DNA of 24,210 nucleotides. It comes from a virus. Below, one piece after another: positions 1-4,668 of this stretch (the stretch's first letter is position 1; every line of letters starts with the position of its first letter). The translations under genes were made by a program, and so were the position numbers. The notes under the pieces are model-generated. The model was not told the origin of the DNA and did no database searches. It saw only the letters and a program-made list of their open reading frames with translations. The stretch covers positions 1 to 24,210 of IMG/VR virus record IMGVR_UViG_3300025127_000271; one strand, written 5' to 3'.

Positions 1-7
1 CACACCG

Positions 8-37
8 TTGCACTTTCGGTTATAATAAGTGTATAGC
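8..37 (+). promoter_or_regulatory. Candidate sigma-70-like promoter before the 106-aa gene
   Basis: TTGCAC (8-13) is a near-consensus -35 element. TATAAT lies at 21-26, too close (7 nt) to pair with it, and TATAGC at 32-37 lies 18 nt downstream of the -35. The same arrangement (-35, 7 nt, TATAAT, then a weaker TAT box at 17-18 nt) recurs at 1779-1807. Initiation a few bases after 37 would give a short leader before the ATG at 60. The call rests on motif match and position only. Confidence 0.4.
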
Positions 38-59
38 AAACCAATTCCCTTTCTAAAAC

Positions 60-380
60 ATGCGTAAAATTGAAATGATGATGAACTCAGCAATCAGATA
101 CAGAAAGAACTTCTCATCTGGTAATACAACAGTTCGTGCTTTCAGAGAGTCAGTTGACGTTTTTCTACACGGGAATCACATTGCATCACTTGATACAGCA
201 ACCCACTCTCTCACTCTTAAAGATGGCGGGTGGCAGTCTAACACCACGAAGTCAAGACTTAATGCACTGCTTCAAGAGTTCGTGCCTAGCATGCGTATCT
301 TTCAAAACGATTGGACATGGTACATCTCCGACAGTTTAGACGGTTCGAAGCAGTTGTTCATCTCAGGCATGGAGGTTTAA
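60..380 (+). CDS. Conserved small marine-phage protein of unknown function (106 aa)
   Basis: The protein begins MRKIEMMMNSAIRYRKNF and carries HGNHIA (about residues 38-43) and GGWQSNTTKSRLNAL (about 56-70). From memory this layout (MxKIExxM..AI...NW..GNT, a central LHGNHIA, then TNTTKSRLxAL) belongs to a family of short proteins common in marine cyanophages and pelagiphages, with no known function. The start at 60 is preferred over the in-frame ATGs at 75-83 because family members begin with the same MxKIE motif. There is no Shine-Dalgarno before it (upstream bases ccctttctaaaac). No signal peptide or membrane segment is visible. The gene lies 4 nt before the next one and its end carries that gene's ribosome-binding site, so the two are probably co-transcribed from the promoter at 8-37. 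Confidence 0.8.
   Translation: MRKIEMMMNSAIRYRKNFSSGNTTVRAFRESVDVFLHGNHIASLDTATHSLTLKDGGWQSNTTKSRLNALLQEFVPSMRIFQNDWTWYISDSLDGSKQLFISGMEV
371..376 (+). promoter_or_regulatory. Strong Shine-Dalgarno for the ligase-like gene
   Basis: GGAGGT lies 8 nt before the ATG at 385, inside the last codons of the preceding gene. It is the clearest ribosome-binding site in the window and contrasts with the A-rich leaders of the baseplate genes. It supports the start at 385. Confidence 0.75.
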
Positions 381-384
381 TCCA

Positions 385-1263
385 ATGCCTTTAACACACA
401 TCGAACACCCAGAAGACACAATCCTTACAGGTGACCTATCCGTATTAGATGCGTTCACAGCAGACAATCATTATTCAGTCAAAATTGATGGGTCACCCGC
501 CATCGTATGGGGAACTAACCCAGAGAATGGAAAGTTCTTCGTCGGCACTAAATCCGTATTTAATAAGAAAACACCTAAGATAAACTACACGGTCGCCGAC
601 ATCGAAAGGAATCACCCTGACTTTGAATTACAGTCAATCCTGATCCGTTGCTTACACAGTTTACCACAGACAGACAGGGTTTTTCAAGGTGATTTCATCG
701 GGTTCGGTGGTTACCGTGATTACAAACCAAATGCGATTAGTTACACACTTGACGAAGTAACACAGGGTGCGGTTGTCGTTGCACCACATACAGCATATGC
801 TGGTGAGGTTCTTAAACATATGATACCCTACCCACTTCGTGAGAAGTTATCTTCTGATGGTGTGACTTTCATTCAACCCAATGCGTGGTTAAGTCAGTTC
901 GGATCAGCAATGGACATAAAGACGATGGTCGGGTTTGCTAAACAGATGGCAACCTTATGTGAGTTCGCGACACCGAAGGAAGCAGAACTTCTTAAAAAAG
1001 ATCTAAATGCGTATATCCGTGACGGTGAAGAGGTAGTAGCAGAAGAGTTTGCCAACTACCAACTGGTTCGCTTATGGTGCTTAGTTGAGAACATTAAGAC
1101 AGAATACATGAAACTCATGAGAGACAATTTCAAATGTGAGTGCTACTTGGGCGGCGACTATGTAGACGGTGAGGGATATGTCATGACAGGTAGGCATGGC
1201 ACATATAAATTAGTGAACCGTTGGGTGTTCAGTCATTATAACTTTAATATCATTCGTTCGTGA
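385..1263 (+). CDS. Nucleotidyltransferase/polynucleotide-ligase-like protein (292 aa)
   Basis: The sequence shows what look like the conserved motifs of the covalent nucleotidyltransferase superfamily (DNA/RNA ligases and capping enzymes): K33-I-D35-G36-S-P-A as motif I with K33 as possible AMP-accepting lysine, FVGTKS (52-57) as motif III-like, FQGDFIGF (100-107) as motif IIIa, EGYV (263-266) as motif IV and YKLV (274-277) as motif V. In known ligases these build the ATP pocket, and motif I is adenylylated. I infer a nucleic-acid ligase or AMP-transferase activity; the substrate is unknown and the protein may instead belong to an uncharacterised phage family with this fold. The spacing between motifs IIIa and IV (about 155 residues) is long, which weakens the case for a simple RNA ligase. 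It has a strong ribosome-binding site at 371-376 and is followed by a hairpin terminator. Its base composition is clearly richer in G+C than the structural genes. Confidence 0.72.
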   Translation: MPLTHIEHPEDTILTGDLSVLDAFTADNHYSVKIDGSPAIVWGTNPENGKFFVGTKSVFNKKTPKINYTVADIERNHPDFELQSILIRCLHSLPQTDRVFQGDFIGFGGYRDYKPNAISYTLDEVTQGAVVVAPHTAYAGEVLKHMIPYPLREKLSSDGVTFIQPNAWLSQFGSAMDIKTMVGFAKQMATLCEFATPKEAELLKKDLNAYIRDGEEVVAEEFANYQLVRLWCLVENIKTEYMKLMRDNFKCECYLGGDYVDGEGYVMTGRHGTYKLVNRWVFSHYNFNIIRS

Positions 1264-1272
1264 TATCAGCAG

Positions 1273-1295
1273 TAAGGGGGTTTGATGCCCCCTTA
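1273..1295 (+). terminator. GC-rich hairpin after the ligase-like gene
   Basis: TAAGGGGG (1273-1280) and CCCCCTTA (1288-1295) form a perfect 8-bp stem around a 7-nt loop (TTTGATG). It begins 9 nt after the stop codon of the ligase-like gene. The bases after it (tataaaaacg) are not a T-run, so it is not a textbook intrinsic terminator; it could equally stabilise a 3' end. Confidence 0.6.
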
Positions 1296-1305
1296 TATAA
1301 AAACG
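1294..1305 (+). repeat. 12-nt direct repeat TATATAAAAACG, copy 1
   Basis: An exact copy occurs at 1401-1412, 107 nt downstream. Both copies lie in the only non-coding stretch of the left part (about 1264-1430, 167 bases), and the A+T-rich TATATAA core is promoter-like. Apart from the hairpin, this repeat and AT-rich boxes, nothing else was recognised in the gap. Confidence 0.5.
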
Positions 1306-1400
1306 CACTGGGAACCTAATCTATAAACGACCCAAAGAGCGAGAGTAATATAAAACAGAAAACCAAAACATAAACCAGTGAATGTAAAAAATTTTTTCGC

Positions 1401-1412
1401 TATATAAAAACG
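1401..1412 (+). repeat. 12-nt direct repeat TATATAAAAACG, copy 2; possible promoter box
   Basis: This is identical to 1294-1305. It lies 18 nt before the ATG at 1431, where a -10-type or late-type box could drive the next gene with a very short leader. A second box, TATAAT (1427-1432), overlaps that ATG and therefore could not serve this start. Confidence 0.4.
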
Positions 1413-1430
1413 AACACAGGTTTCGTTATA

Positions 1431-1604
1431 ATGAAAAAAAATCTCGACAATATTTTTTCGACCATAGAGATCGACCCAGTTACTGATCAATACCATATTA
1501 CAATCCCTGAGGAAATCATACACGAATTTGACTGGTATGAGGATATTGTGCTAAAATGGAACATCGACAACGGAGACATCTTTCTAACAGAAGCAAATGA
1601 CTAA
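1431..1604 (+). CDS. Small acidic protein, AbrB-like pattern (57 aa)
   Basis: The ORF encodes MKKNLDNIFSTIEIDP, then YHITIPEEIIHEF (21-33), then DWYEDIVLKWNIDNGDIFL (34-52). The pattern 'ITIPxEIxxxFxWxxxxxLxWxxxxGxIxL' resembles the swapped-hairpin AbrB/MazE-type DNA-binding fold, in which a short strand–IPxEI helix–strand unit dimerises. It is known to me only as a type of short hypothetical protein in cyanophages, so a transcription-regulator role is inference. The high acidity would be unusual for a DNA binder; an antitoxin- or inhibitor-like partner is an alternative. Coding is supported by a continuous frame of sensible composition and by the 8-nt overlap with the next gene (ATGACTAA), which implies translational coupling. 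Confidence 0.65.
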   Translation: MKKNLDNIFSTIEIDPVTDQYHITIPEEIIHEFDWYEDIVLKWNIDNGDIFLTEAND

Positions 1605-1782
1605 GACTCAAACAAAATCTTATCACATCTATTTGAATGAGAAATGTTTATTTAAGAATTTGAACGAAGAAGAATTTAGTATGATATGGAGTAAATTATA
1701 TACATCTTACTGGGACGACGAGTTAACATATACGGAAATCACGAATGAAGACGACTTAATTGCCACAGAATCCTCTTATTGA
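1597..1782 (+). CDS. Small conserved cyanophage-type protein (61 aa)
   Basis: The protein reads MTKTQTKSYHIYLNEKCLF, then KNLNEEEFSMIWSKLYTSY, then WDDELTYTEITNEDD. It is acidic and likely an alpha/beta protein: a strand (YHIYLNEKCLF), a helix (NEEEFSMIWSKLYTSY), and a strand (LTYTEI). Short proteins of this layout recur in marine T4-like phages without known function. It starts inside the stop region of the preceding gene (8-nt overlap), so the two are probably translated together. The 53-aa gene at 2585 shares the same layout and is probably a paralogue. The last codons overlap the -35 box of the promoter at 1779. Confidence 0.72.
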   Translation: MTKTQTKSYHIYLNEKCLFKNLNEEEFSMIWSKLYTSYWDDELTYTEITNEDDLIATESSY

Positions 1783-1807
1783 CAAGGACTATATAATGGT
1801 GTATGAT
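1779..1807 (+). promoter_or_regulatory. Consensus-like sigma-70 promoter before the glycosyltransferase-like gene
   Basis: TTGACA (1779-1784) is a perfect -35 and TATGAT (1802-1807) a good -10, with the ideal 17-nt spacing. A perfect TATAAT (1792-1797) sits between them, 7 nt after the -35, as in the promoter at 8-37. Initiation about 7 nt after the -10 gives a leader of about 15 nt before the ATG at 1830, with no obvious Shine-Dalgarno. In T4-like phages such host-type promoters usually serve early genes. Confidence 0.7.
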
Positions 1808-1829
1808 ATGAATGTAATTACAACACATT

Positions 1830-2585
1830 ATGGCAAAAGGATTTACAGTAAAAGCAAAGACTCCTACCAAACAGAAGAAACCAGAATGGGACTATGATAA
1901 GGCAAGAGAATTAATTAAAGGCAAAAGCGTTGTCTTTTGTTTGCCAGGTCGAGGAGTATCTTTCACATTTTTAAAAGCATTTGTTCAACTTTGTTTTGAT
2001 ATTGTTCAGAGTGGTGGATCAATACAAATATCTCAGGACTATTCATCAATGGTCAACTTCGCAAGATGTAAGTGTCTTGGAGCAAACGTATTAAGAGGAC
2101 CAGAGCAATTACCTTGGGATGGTAAGTTGCAGTATGATTATCAGTTATGGATTGATAGTGATATAGTTTTCAATAGTGAAAAGTTCTGGCAACTTATATT
2201 AATGGATCAGGATATTGCTGCTGGATGGTATTGTACAGAAGATGGAAGAACTACCTCTGTTGCACATTGGTTAGAAGAGGATGATTTTCGTAGCAATGGT
2301 GGTGTGATGAATCACGAGACACTCGAAAGTATATCCAAGCGTACAAAACCTTTCACAGTTGATTATACTGGTTTTGGTTGGTTACTTATTAAGTATGGTG
2401 TATTTGAAAACAAAGGTTTACCATATCCTTGGTTTGCTCCAAAGATGCAGGTATTTGAATCAGGTGAAGTACAGGATATGTGCGGCGAGGATGTCTCGTT
2501 CTGCTTAGATGCAAAGGATGCAGGTTTTGAGATCTGGTGTGATCCAAGAGTTCGTGTCGGACATGAGAAAATGAGAGTGATCTAA
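1830..2585 (+). CDS. GT-A-type glycosyltransferase-like protein (251 aa)
   Basis: The protein has a lysine-rich start, then KSVVFCLPGRGVSFTF (about 32-47) as a first Rossmann-like strand, then LWIDSDIVF (106-114) with the D109-S-D111 (DxD) motif that binds metal and nucleotide-sugar in GT-A glycosyltransferases. Near the end, GEDVSFC (219-225) resembles the E-D catalytic-base region, and DPRVRVGH (238-245) resembles the closing strand and metal-ligating histidine of family-2-like enzymes. I infer transfer of a sugar from an activated donor, perhaps to phage DNA, virion protein or host surface glycan; the acceptor cannot be read from sequence. No membrane segment is seen, so it is probably cytoplasmic. 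It has its own sigma-70-like promoter, and its stop overlaps the next start (TAATG). Confidence 0.75.
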   Translation: MAKGFTVKAKTPTKQKKPEWDYDKARELIKGKSVVFCLPGRGVSFTFLKAFVQLCFDIVQSGGSIQISQDYSSMVNFARCKCLGANVLRGPEQLPWDGKLQYDYQLWIDSDIVFNSEKFWQLILMDQDIAAGWYCTEDGRTTSVAHWLEEDDFRSNGGVMNHETLESISKRTKPFTVDYTGFGWLLIKYGVFENKGLPYPWFAPKMQVFESGEVQDMCGEDVSFCLDAKDAGFEIWCDPRVRVGHEKMRVI

Positions 2586-2746
2586 TGTCTGACCTTTATA
2601 GTATCTACATTCACGGTGAATGCAAGTTCTCAGACCTTACTCAACATGAATACTTTGATATTATGGAAGACTTAGCAATTGAATTTTATCAGACAGGCAA
2701 ACCAGATCCTTCTGAAATACACACTGAAATACAAAAAGGAAATTAA
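2585..2746 (+). CDS. Small acidic protein, paralogue of the 61-aa protein (53 aa)
   Basis: The ORF encodes MSDLYSIYIHGECKFSDL, then TQHEYFDIMEDLAIEFYQTG, then KPDPSEIHTEIQKGN. The strand–helix layout 'YxIYxxxxCxFxxLxxxEFxxI' matches the 61-aa protein at 1597 (SYHIYLNEKCLFKNLNEEEFSMI), which suggests an old duplication. Function is unknown. It overlaps the stop of the glycosyltransferase-like gene by one base (TAATG), so it is probably translated by re-initiation, and it ends 2 nt before the next start. Confidence 0.7.
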   Translation: MSDLYSIYIHGECKFSDLTQHEYFDIMEDLAIEFYQTGKPDPSEIHTEIQKGN

Positions 2747-2748
2747 TT

Positions 2749-2898
2749 ATGGCAGTACGCACAAAGGTTGGTGTTCTTGGAAGAGAAGAAACCATTACAA
2801 GACCGAAGAAAACTCGACAAGGAACAGGAAAGCATACAAAGTATTCCGCAACGTCGCGTAACTCGGCTCGCAAGAAGTACAGAGGTCAGGGTCGTTGA
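2749..2898 (+). CDS. Very basic small protein (49 aa)
   Basis: The ORF encodes MAVRTKVGVLGREETITRPK followed by KTRQGTGKHTKYSATSRN and SARKKYRGQGR. About 15 of 49 residues are Lys or Arg with only two acidic residues, so it should bind nucleic acid or another polyanion. The Gly/Ser-containing tail and lack of a hydrophobic core suggest a disordered or partner-folded protein. I recall similar short basic proteins in marine T4-like phages but no established function. It lies 2 nt after the preceding gene and shares its stop region with the next start (TTGA overlap), which supports real translation. Ribosomal-protein-like, RNA-binding or DNA-packaging roles are all possible. Confidence 0.65.
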   Translation: MAVRTKVGVLGREETITRPKKTRQGTGKHTKYSATSRNSARKKYRGQGR

Positions 2899-3047
2899 AC
2901 TGTTGGCACTGTGGAACTGAGTTGATTTGGGGCGCGGATCACTCGATGGAAGATATAAATGATGGAGAAGAGTCTGAATATGACTTTTTCTCCAATTTTA
3001 CGTGTCCAAAATGTAATTCATACGTCGAAGTTTATCATCACAAATAA
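2895..3047 (+). CDS. Zinc-ribbon small protein with TTG start (50 aa)
   Basis: The frame reads (M)NCWHCGTELIWG, an acidic middle, then NFTCPKCNSYVEVYHHK. CxxC (residues 3-6) and CPKC (37-40) form a clear pair of zinc knuckles about 30 residues apart, as in rubredoxin-like zinc ribbons. Small proteins with the start MNCWHCxTELIWGxDH are common in cyanophages; function is unknown, with DNA, RNA or protein contacts all plausible. TTG (2895-2897) is chosen as start because it places the conserved NCWHC at the N-terminus and overlaps the preceding TGA as TTGA. The only in-frame ATG (2946) would lose the first knuckle. Its stop overlaps the next start (TAATG). Confidence 0.75.
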   Translation: MNCWHCGTELIWGADHSMEDINDGEESEYDFFSNFTCPKCNSYVEVYHHK

Positions 3048-3757
3048 TGTCTTGTTTAATTACGAACTTACCTTCCTATGAAGTATGGGTAAGAAAGGAA
3101 TATTTAACCGACCATAAGAGTGGTCATGGCGAATTTGTTAAAGGAGTCTGGGTTTCTGCGAAAAGTATACCTGGTCGTGCCTTTTATTTTGAAACATATC
3201 TACCAGAATATGCGGCAATGTTCGATAAACTGCCAATTTCCGCTTTTCTCTCGTCTCCGGAGATACCCGATCCGGATATGACACTGCATAATCTCCAATT
3301 TTGGAACTGTATGGACTATGGAGTCGTTGCAGTACAGAAACAATTCATCGGAAGTATGCATTATGAGGTGTATACAAGGGACTTTGGTAACCAAACAGGC
3401 ACTTATATCTGTACTTTGGACAATTATCACCAAGATGTAGACGCAATTGACTACTCAACAAGTGAACAACCTGCCGAACATAAGTCTCATAACCTGTTAG
3501 AACTCGATAATGGGCAATTTTGTCTCTATCCAAACAACAGAATGAGGATTTATGACAACAGTATCACTCCTGAGACACCAAAAGTGCCCGATTTTAAGGT
3601 TTCAACCGTATATTATCAGGTTGAAAACGGTCATGATCGTGATGGATTAGGTTCAGAAGAGAATTATTTCTGGAAAACTGCAAAAGAAAGGGCAGTTGGT
3701 GATGTTGGAGTCGGAAATACTGCAATTGAGATTGATATTGAACCAGAATTAGGATGA
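3047..3757 (+). CDS. Unrecognised 236-aa protein upstream of speD
   Basis: I do not recognise the family with confidence. The protein starts MSCLITNLPSYEVWVRKEYL and is rich in aromatic residues (many Tyr, Phe and Trp), with no signal peptide, no transmembrane segment and no obvious catalytic motif. Visible landmarks are FYFETYLPEYAAMF (about 47-60), HNLQFWNCMDYG (about 81-92) and an acidic C-terminus ending in IEIDIEPELG. The composition and long strand-like stretches suggest a soluble, globular, beta-rich protein. It is tightly embedded: its start overlaps the zinc-ribbon stop by one base and its stop overlaps the speD start (ATGA). A structural or assembly protein at the edge of the baseplate cluster, or a partner of SpeD, is possible but unproven. 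Confidence 0.7.
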   Translation: MSCLITNLPSYEVWVRKEYLTDHKSGHGEFVKGVWVSAKSIPGRAFYFETYLPEYAAMFDKLPISAFLSSPEIPDPDMTLHNLQFWNCMDYGVVAVQKQFIGSMHYEVYTRDFGNQTGTYICTLDNYHQDVDAIDYSTSEQPAEHKSHNLLELDNGQFCLYPNNRMRIYDNSITPETPKVPDFKVSTVYYQVENGHDRDGLGSEENYFWKTAKERAVGDVGVGNTAIEIDIEPELG

Positions 3758-4104
3758 AACACGTAAAAAATGCTCATATGGGTCAACATTTACTTGTTGA
3801 AGTGTATAATGTGCCCTATGAAAAGTTAAATGATCCATTAAAACTCAAAGAAGTGTGTCTCAAAGCATGTAAAATTGAAAATTTACAGGTTTTGAACAAT
3901 TATACTCATCAATTTGACCCACAGGGAGTGACTTGCACTGTAACTTTGGCAGAAAGTCACCTCTGCTGCCATACTTGGCCAGAAAAAGGGTGTGTAGCGT
4001 TTGATATTTTCACTTGTGGGAACAAAAATCCAAGAATGGTTGCTTTATGGTTGCTTGAATATTTCGATACAGAAGATTATGTGATGAAAGACATAAATAG
4101 ATAA
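3754..4104 (+). CDS. speD: S-adenosylmethionine decarboxylase proenzyme (SpeD)
   Basis: This is the class 1B prokaryotic AdoMet decarboxylase (116 aa, typical short size). The enzyme decarboxylates S-adenosylmethionine to give the aminopropyl donor for spermidine synthesis. The proenzyme cleaves itself between Glu and Ser, and the Ser becomes the pyruvoyl cofactor. AESHL (66-70) gives the cleavage pair E67-S68; H73 in HTWPEKG and C88 in DIFTCG match the processing histidine and proton-donor cysteine, with the same spacings (5 and 20 residues from the Ser) as S63, H68 and C83 of the Thermotoga enzyme. The catalytic set is complete, so it is probably active. speD is a known auxiliary metabolic gene of cyanophages and could alter host polyamine pools during infection. 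The start overlaps the preceding stop by 4 nt (ATGA), and late-promoter-like sites follow the gene. Confidence 0.95.
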   Translation: MKHVKNAHMGQHLLVEVYNVPYEKLNDPLKLKEVCLKACKIENLQVLNNYTHQFDPQGVTCTVTLAESHLCCHTWPEKGCVAFDIFTCGNKNPRMVALWLLEYFDTEDYVMKDINR

Positions 4105-4110
4105 TAAATA
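4092..4110 (+). promoter_or_regulatory. T4-late-promoter-like boxes (CATAAATA, AATAAATA)
   Basis: CATAAATA (4092-4099) and AATAAATA (4103-4110) each differ from the T4 late octamer TATAAATA at the first base. They overlap the end of speD and stand 10-20 nt before the 40-aa ORF. This is the boundary where the baseplate genes begin, where a late promoter is expected. Confidence 0.5.
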
Positions 4111-4119
4111 TACTTAAAA

Positions 4120-4242
4120 ATGACTGAAAATACCTCAAAATCGAATTCAAACCAAAAAATTTTGAAAGAATTGATGTATGATGATGGTCAACCTCTTTAT
4201 GAAGACGAGGAAGATCAAAAAGAATTGTTAAAAGAGTCATAA
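4120..4242 (+). CDS. Small acidic protein between speD and gp25 (40 aa)
   Basis: The ORF encodes MTENTSKSNSNQKILKEL, then MYDDGQPLYEDEEDQKELLKES. It is charged and strongly acidic at the C-terminus, with no hydrophobic core; it may be disordered or form a short helix (NQKILKEL). Support for coding is modest: a clean frame filling the gap between speD and gp25, an A-rich start (CTTAAAAATG) like that of its structural neighbours, and late-promoter-like boxes before it. I recognise no family. Its stop codon lies inside the late-promoter-like box before gp25. Confidence 0.5.
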   Translation: MTENTSKSNSNQKILKELMYDDGQPLYEDEEDQKELLKES

Positions 4243-4245
4243 ATA
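4238..4245 (+). promoter_or_regulatory. Late-promoter-like CATAAATA before gp25
   Basis: CATAAATA is followed by a second overlapping AATAAATAA, in the gap before the gp25 ATG at 4264. The distance (18 nt from the box end to the ATG) fits a late promoter with a short A-rich leader. The call rests on the motif and on position before the baseplate operon. Confidence 0.5.
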
Positions 4246-4263
4246 AATAAAAACTGTATAAAA

Positions 4264-4665
4264 ATGGCAATCACAAGGATATCAAGGTCTTTTAAGGACA
4301 TTAGTCTGTCTTTTGAGCCTCATCCTGTGACAAAAGATCTTCCTGTTCTTAAAAATGAGAGAGCAATCATAAGATCAGTGAGAAATATCGTTGAAACGAT
4401 ACCTACGGAGAAATTTTTTAATTCTACATTCGGTTCTGACGTATATCGTAGTTTATTTGATTTTGTAGACTTTGGTACTGCATCAATAATACAAGAACAA
4501 ATAAAAACTGCTTTACATAACTTTGAAAGAAGAATTAATAATGTAAAAGTTGAAGTAGAACCTCGTCCTGATGATAATGATTTTGAAATTACAGTAATTT
4601 TTGATATTATAGGTCAAGATTTCCCTAAACAAGAATTTTCATTCATTCTCGAAGCAACACGATAA
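4264..4665 (+). CDS. 25: Baseplate wedge subunit gp25
   Basis: This 133-aa protein matches the T4 gp25/GpW family in length (T4 gp25 is 132 aa) and layout: an N-terminal region (SFKDISLSFEPHP), the helix KNERAIIRSVRNIVET, the loop PTEKFFNSTFGSDV, and the C-terminal beta region FERRINNVKVEVEPR. In contractile-tail phages gp25 joins gp6 and gp53 in the baseplate wedge and is placed to start sheath assembly. The family is sometimes called lysozyme-like for its fold, but no catalytic role is expected. The gene follows late-promoter-like boxes, starts with an A-rich leader rather than a Shine-Dalgarno, and is separated from gp6 by 3 nt. Confidence 0.92.
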   Translation: MAITRISRSFKDISLSFEPHPVTKDLPVLKNERAIIRSVRNIVETIPTEKFFNSTFGSDVYRSLFDFVDFGTASIIQEQIKTALHNFERRINNVKVEVEPRPDDNDFEITVIFDIIGQDFPKQEFSFILEATR

Positions 4666-4668
4666 AAA

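Noticed and set aside
1-59. Tail of an upstream gene at the left edge
   Set aside because: Short open stretches end at 25, 36 and 56 in the three frames, but none is long enough to judge, so no gene is called.
136-339. 67-aa ORF inside the first gene
   Set aside because: It lies in an alternative frame of the 106-aa gene, which has the recognisable HGNHIA and TTKSRL motifs.
1427-1432. TATAAT as promoter for the 57-aa gene
   Set aside because: It overlaps the ATG at 1431, so transcription would start inside the gene; no alternative downstream start fits.
1293-1523. 76-aa minus-strand ORF with a hydrophobic stretch
   Set aside because: It overlaps the hairpin, the gap and most of the 57-aa + strand gene, has no start signal, and its hydrophobicity is what antisense of AT-rich sequence gives.
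2661-2873. Overlapping ORFs of 60 aa (+) and 70 aa (-)
   Set aside because: Both are out of frame with the 53-aa and 49-aa genes, which have better composition, coupled starts and stops, and recognisable relatives.
4010-4270. 86-aa minus-strand ORF with hydrophobic N-terminus
   Set aside because: It is antisense to the speD end and the late-promoter region, and no minus-strand promoter or neighbour supports it.
4264-4665. Lysozyme activity for gp25
   Set aside because: The family name is sometimes linked to lysozyme, but the protein is a structural wedge subunit and no catalytic motif is visible.
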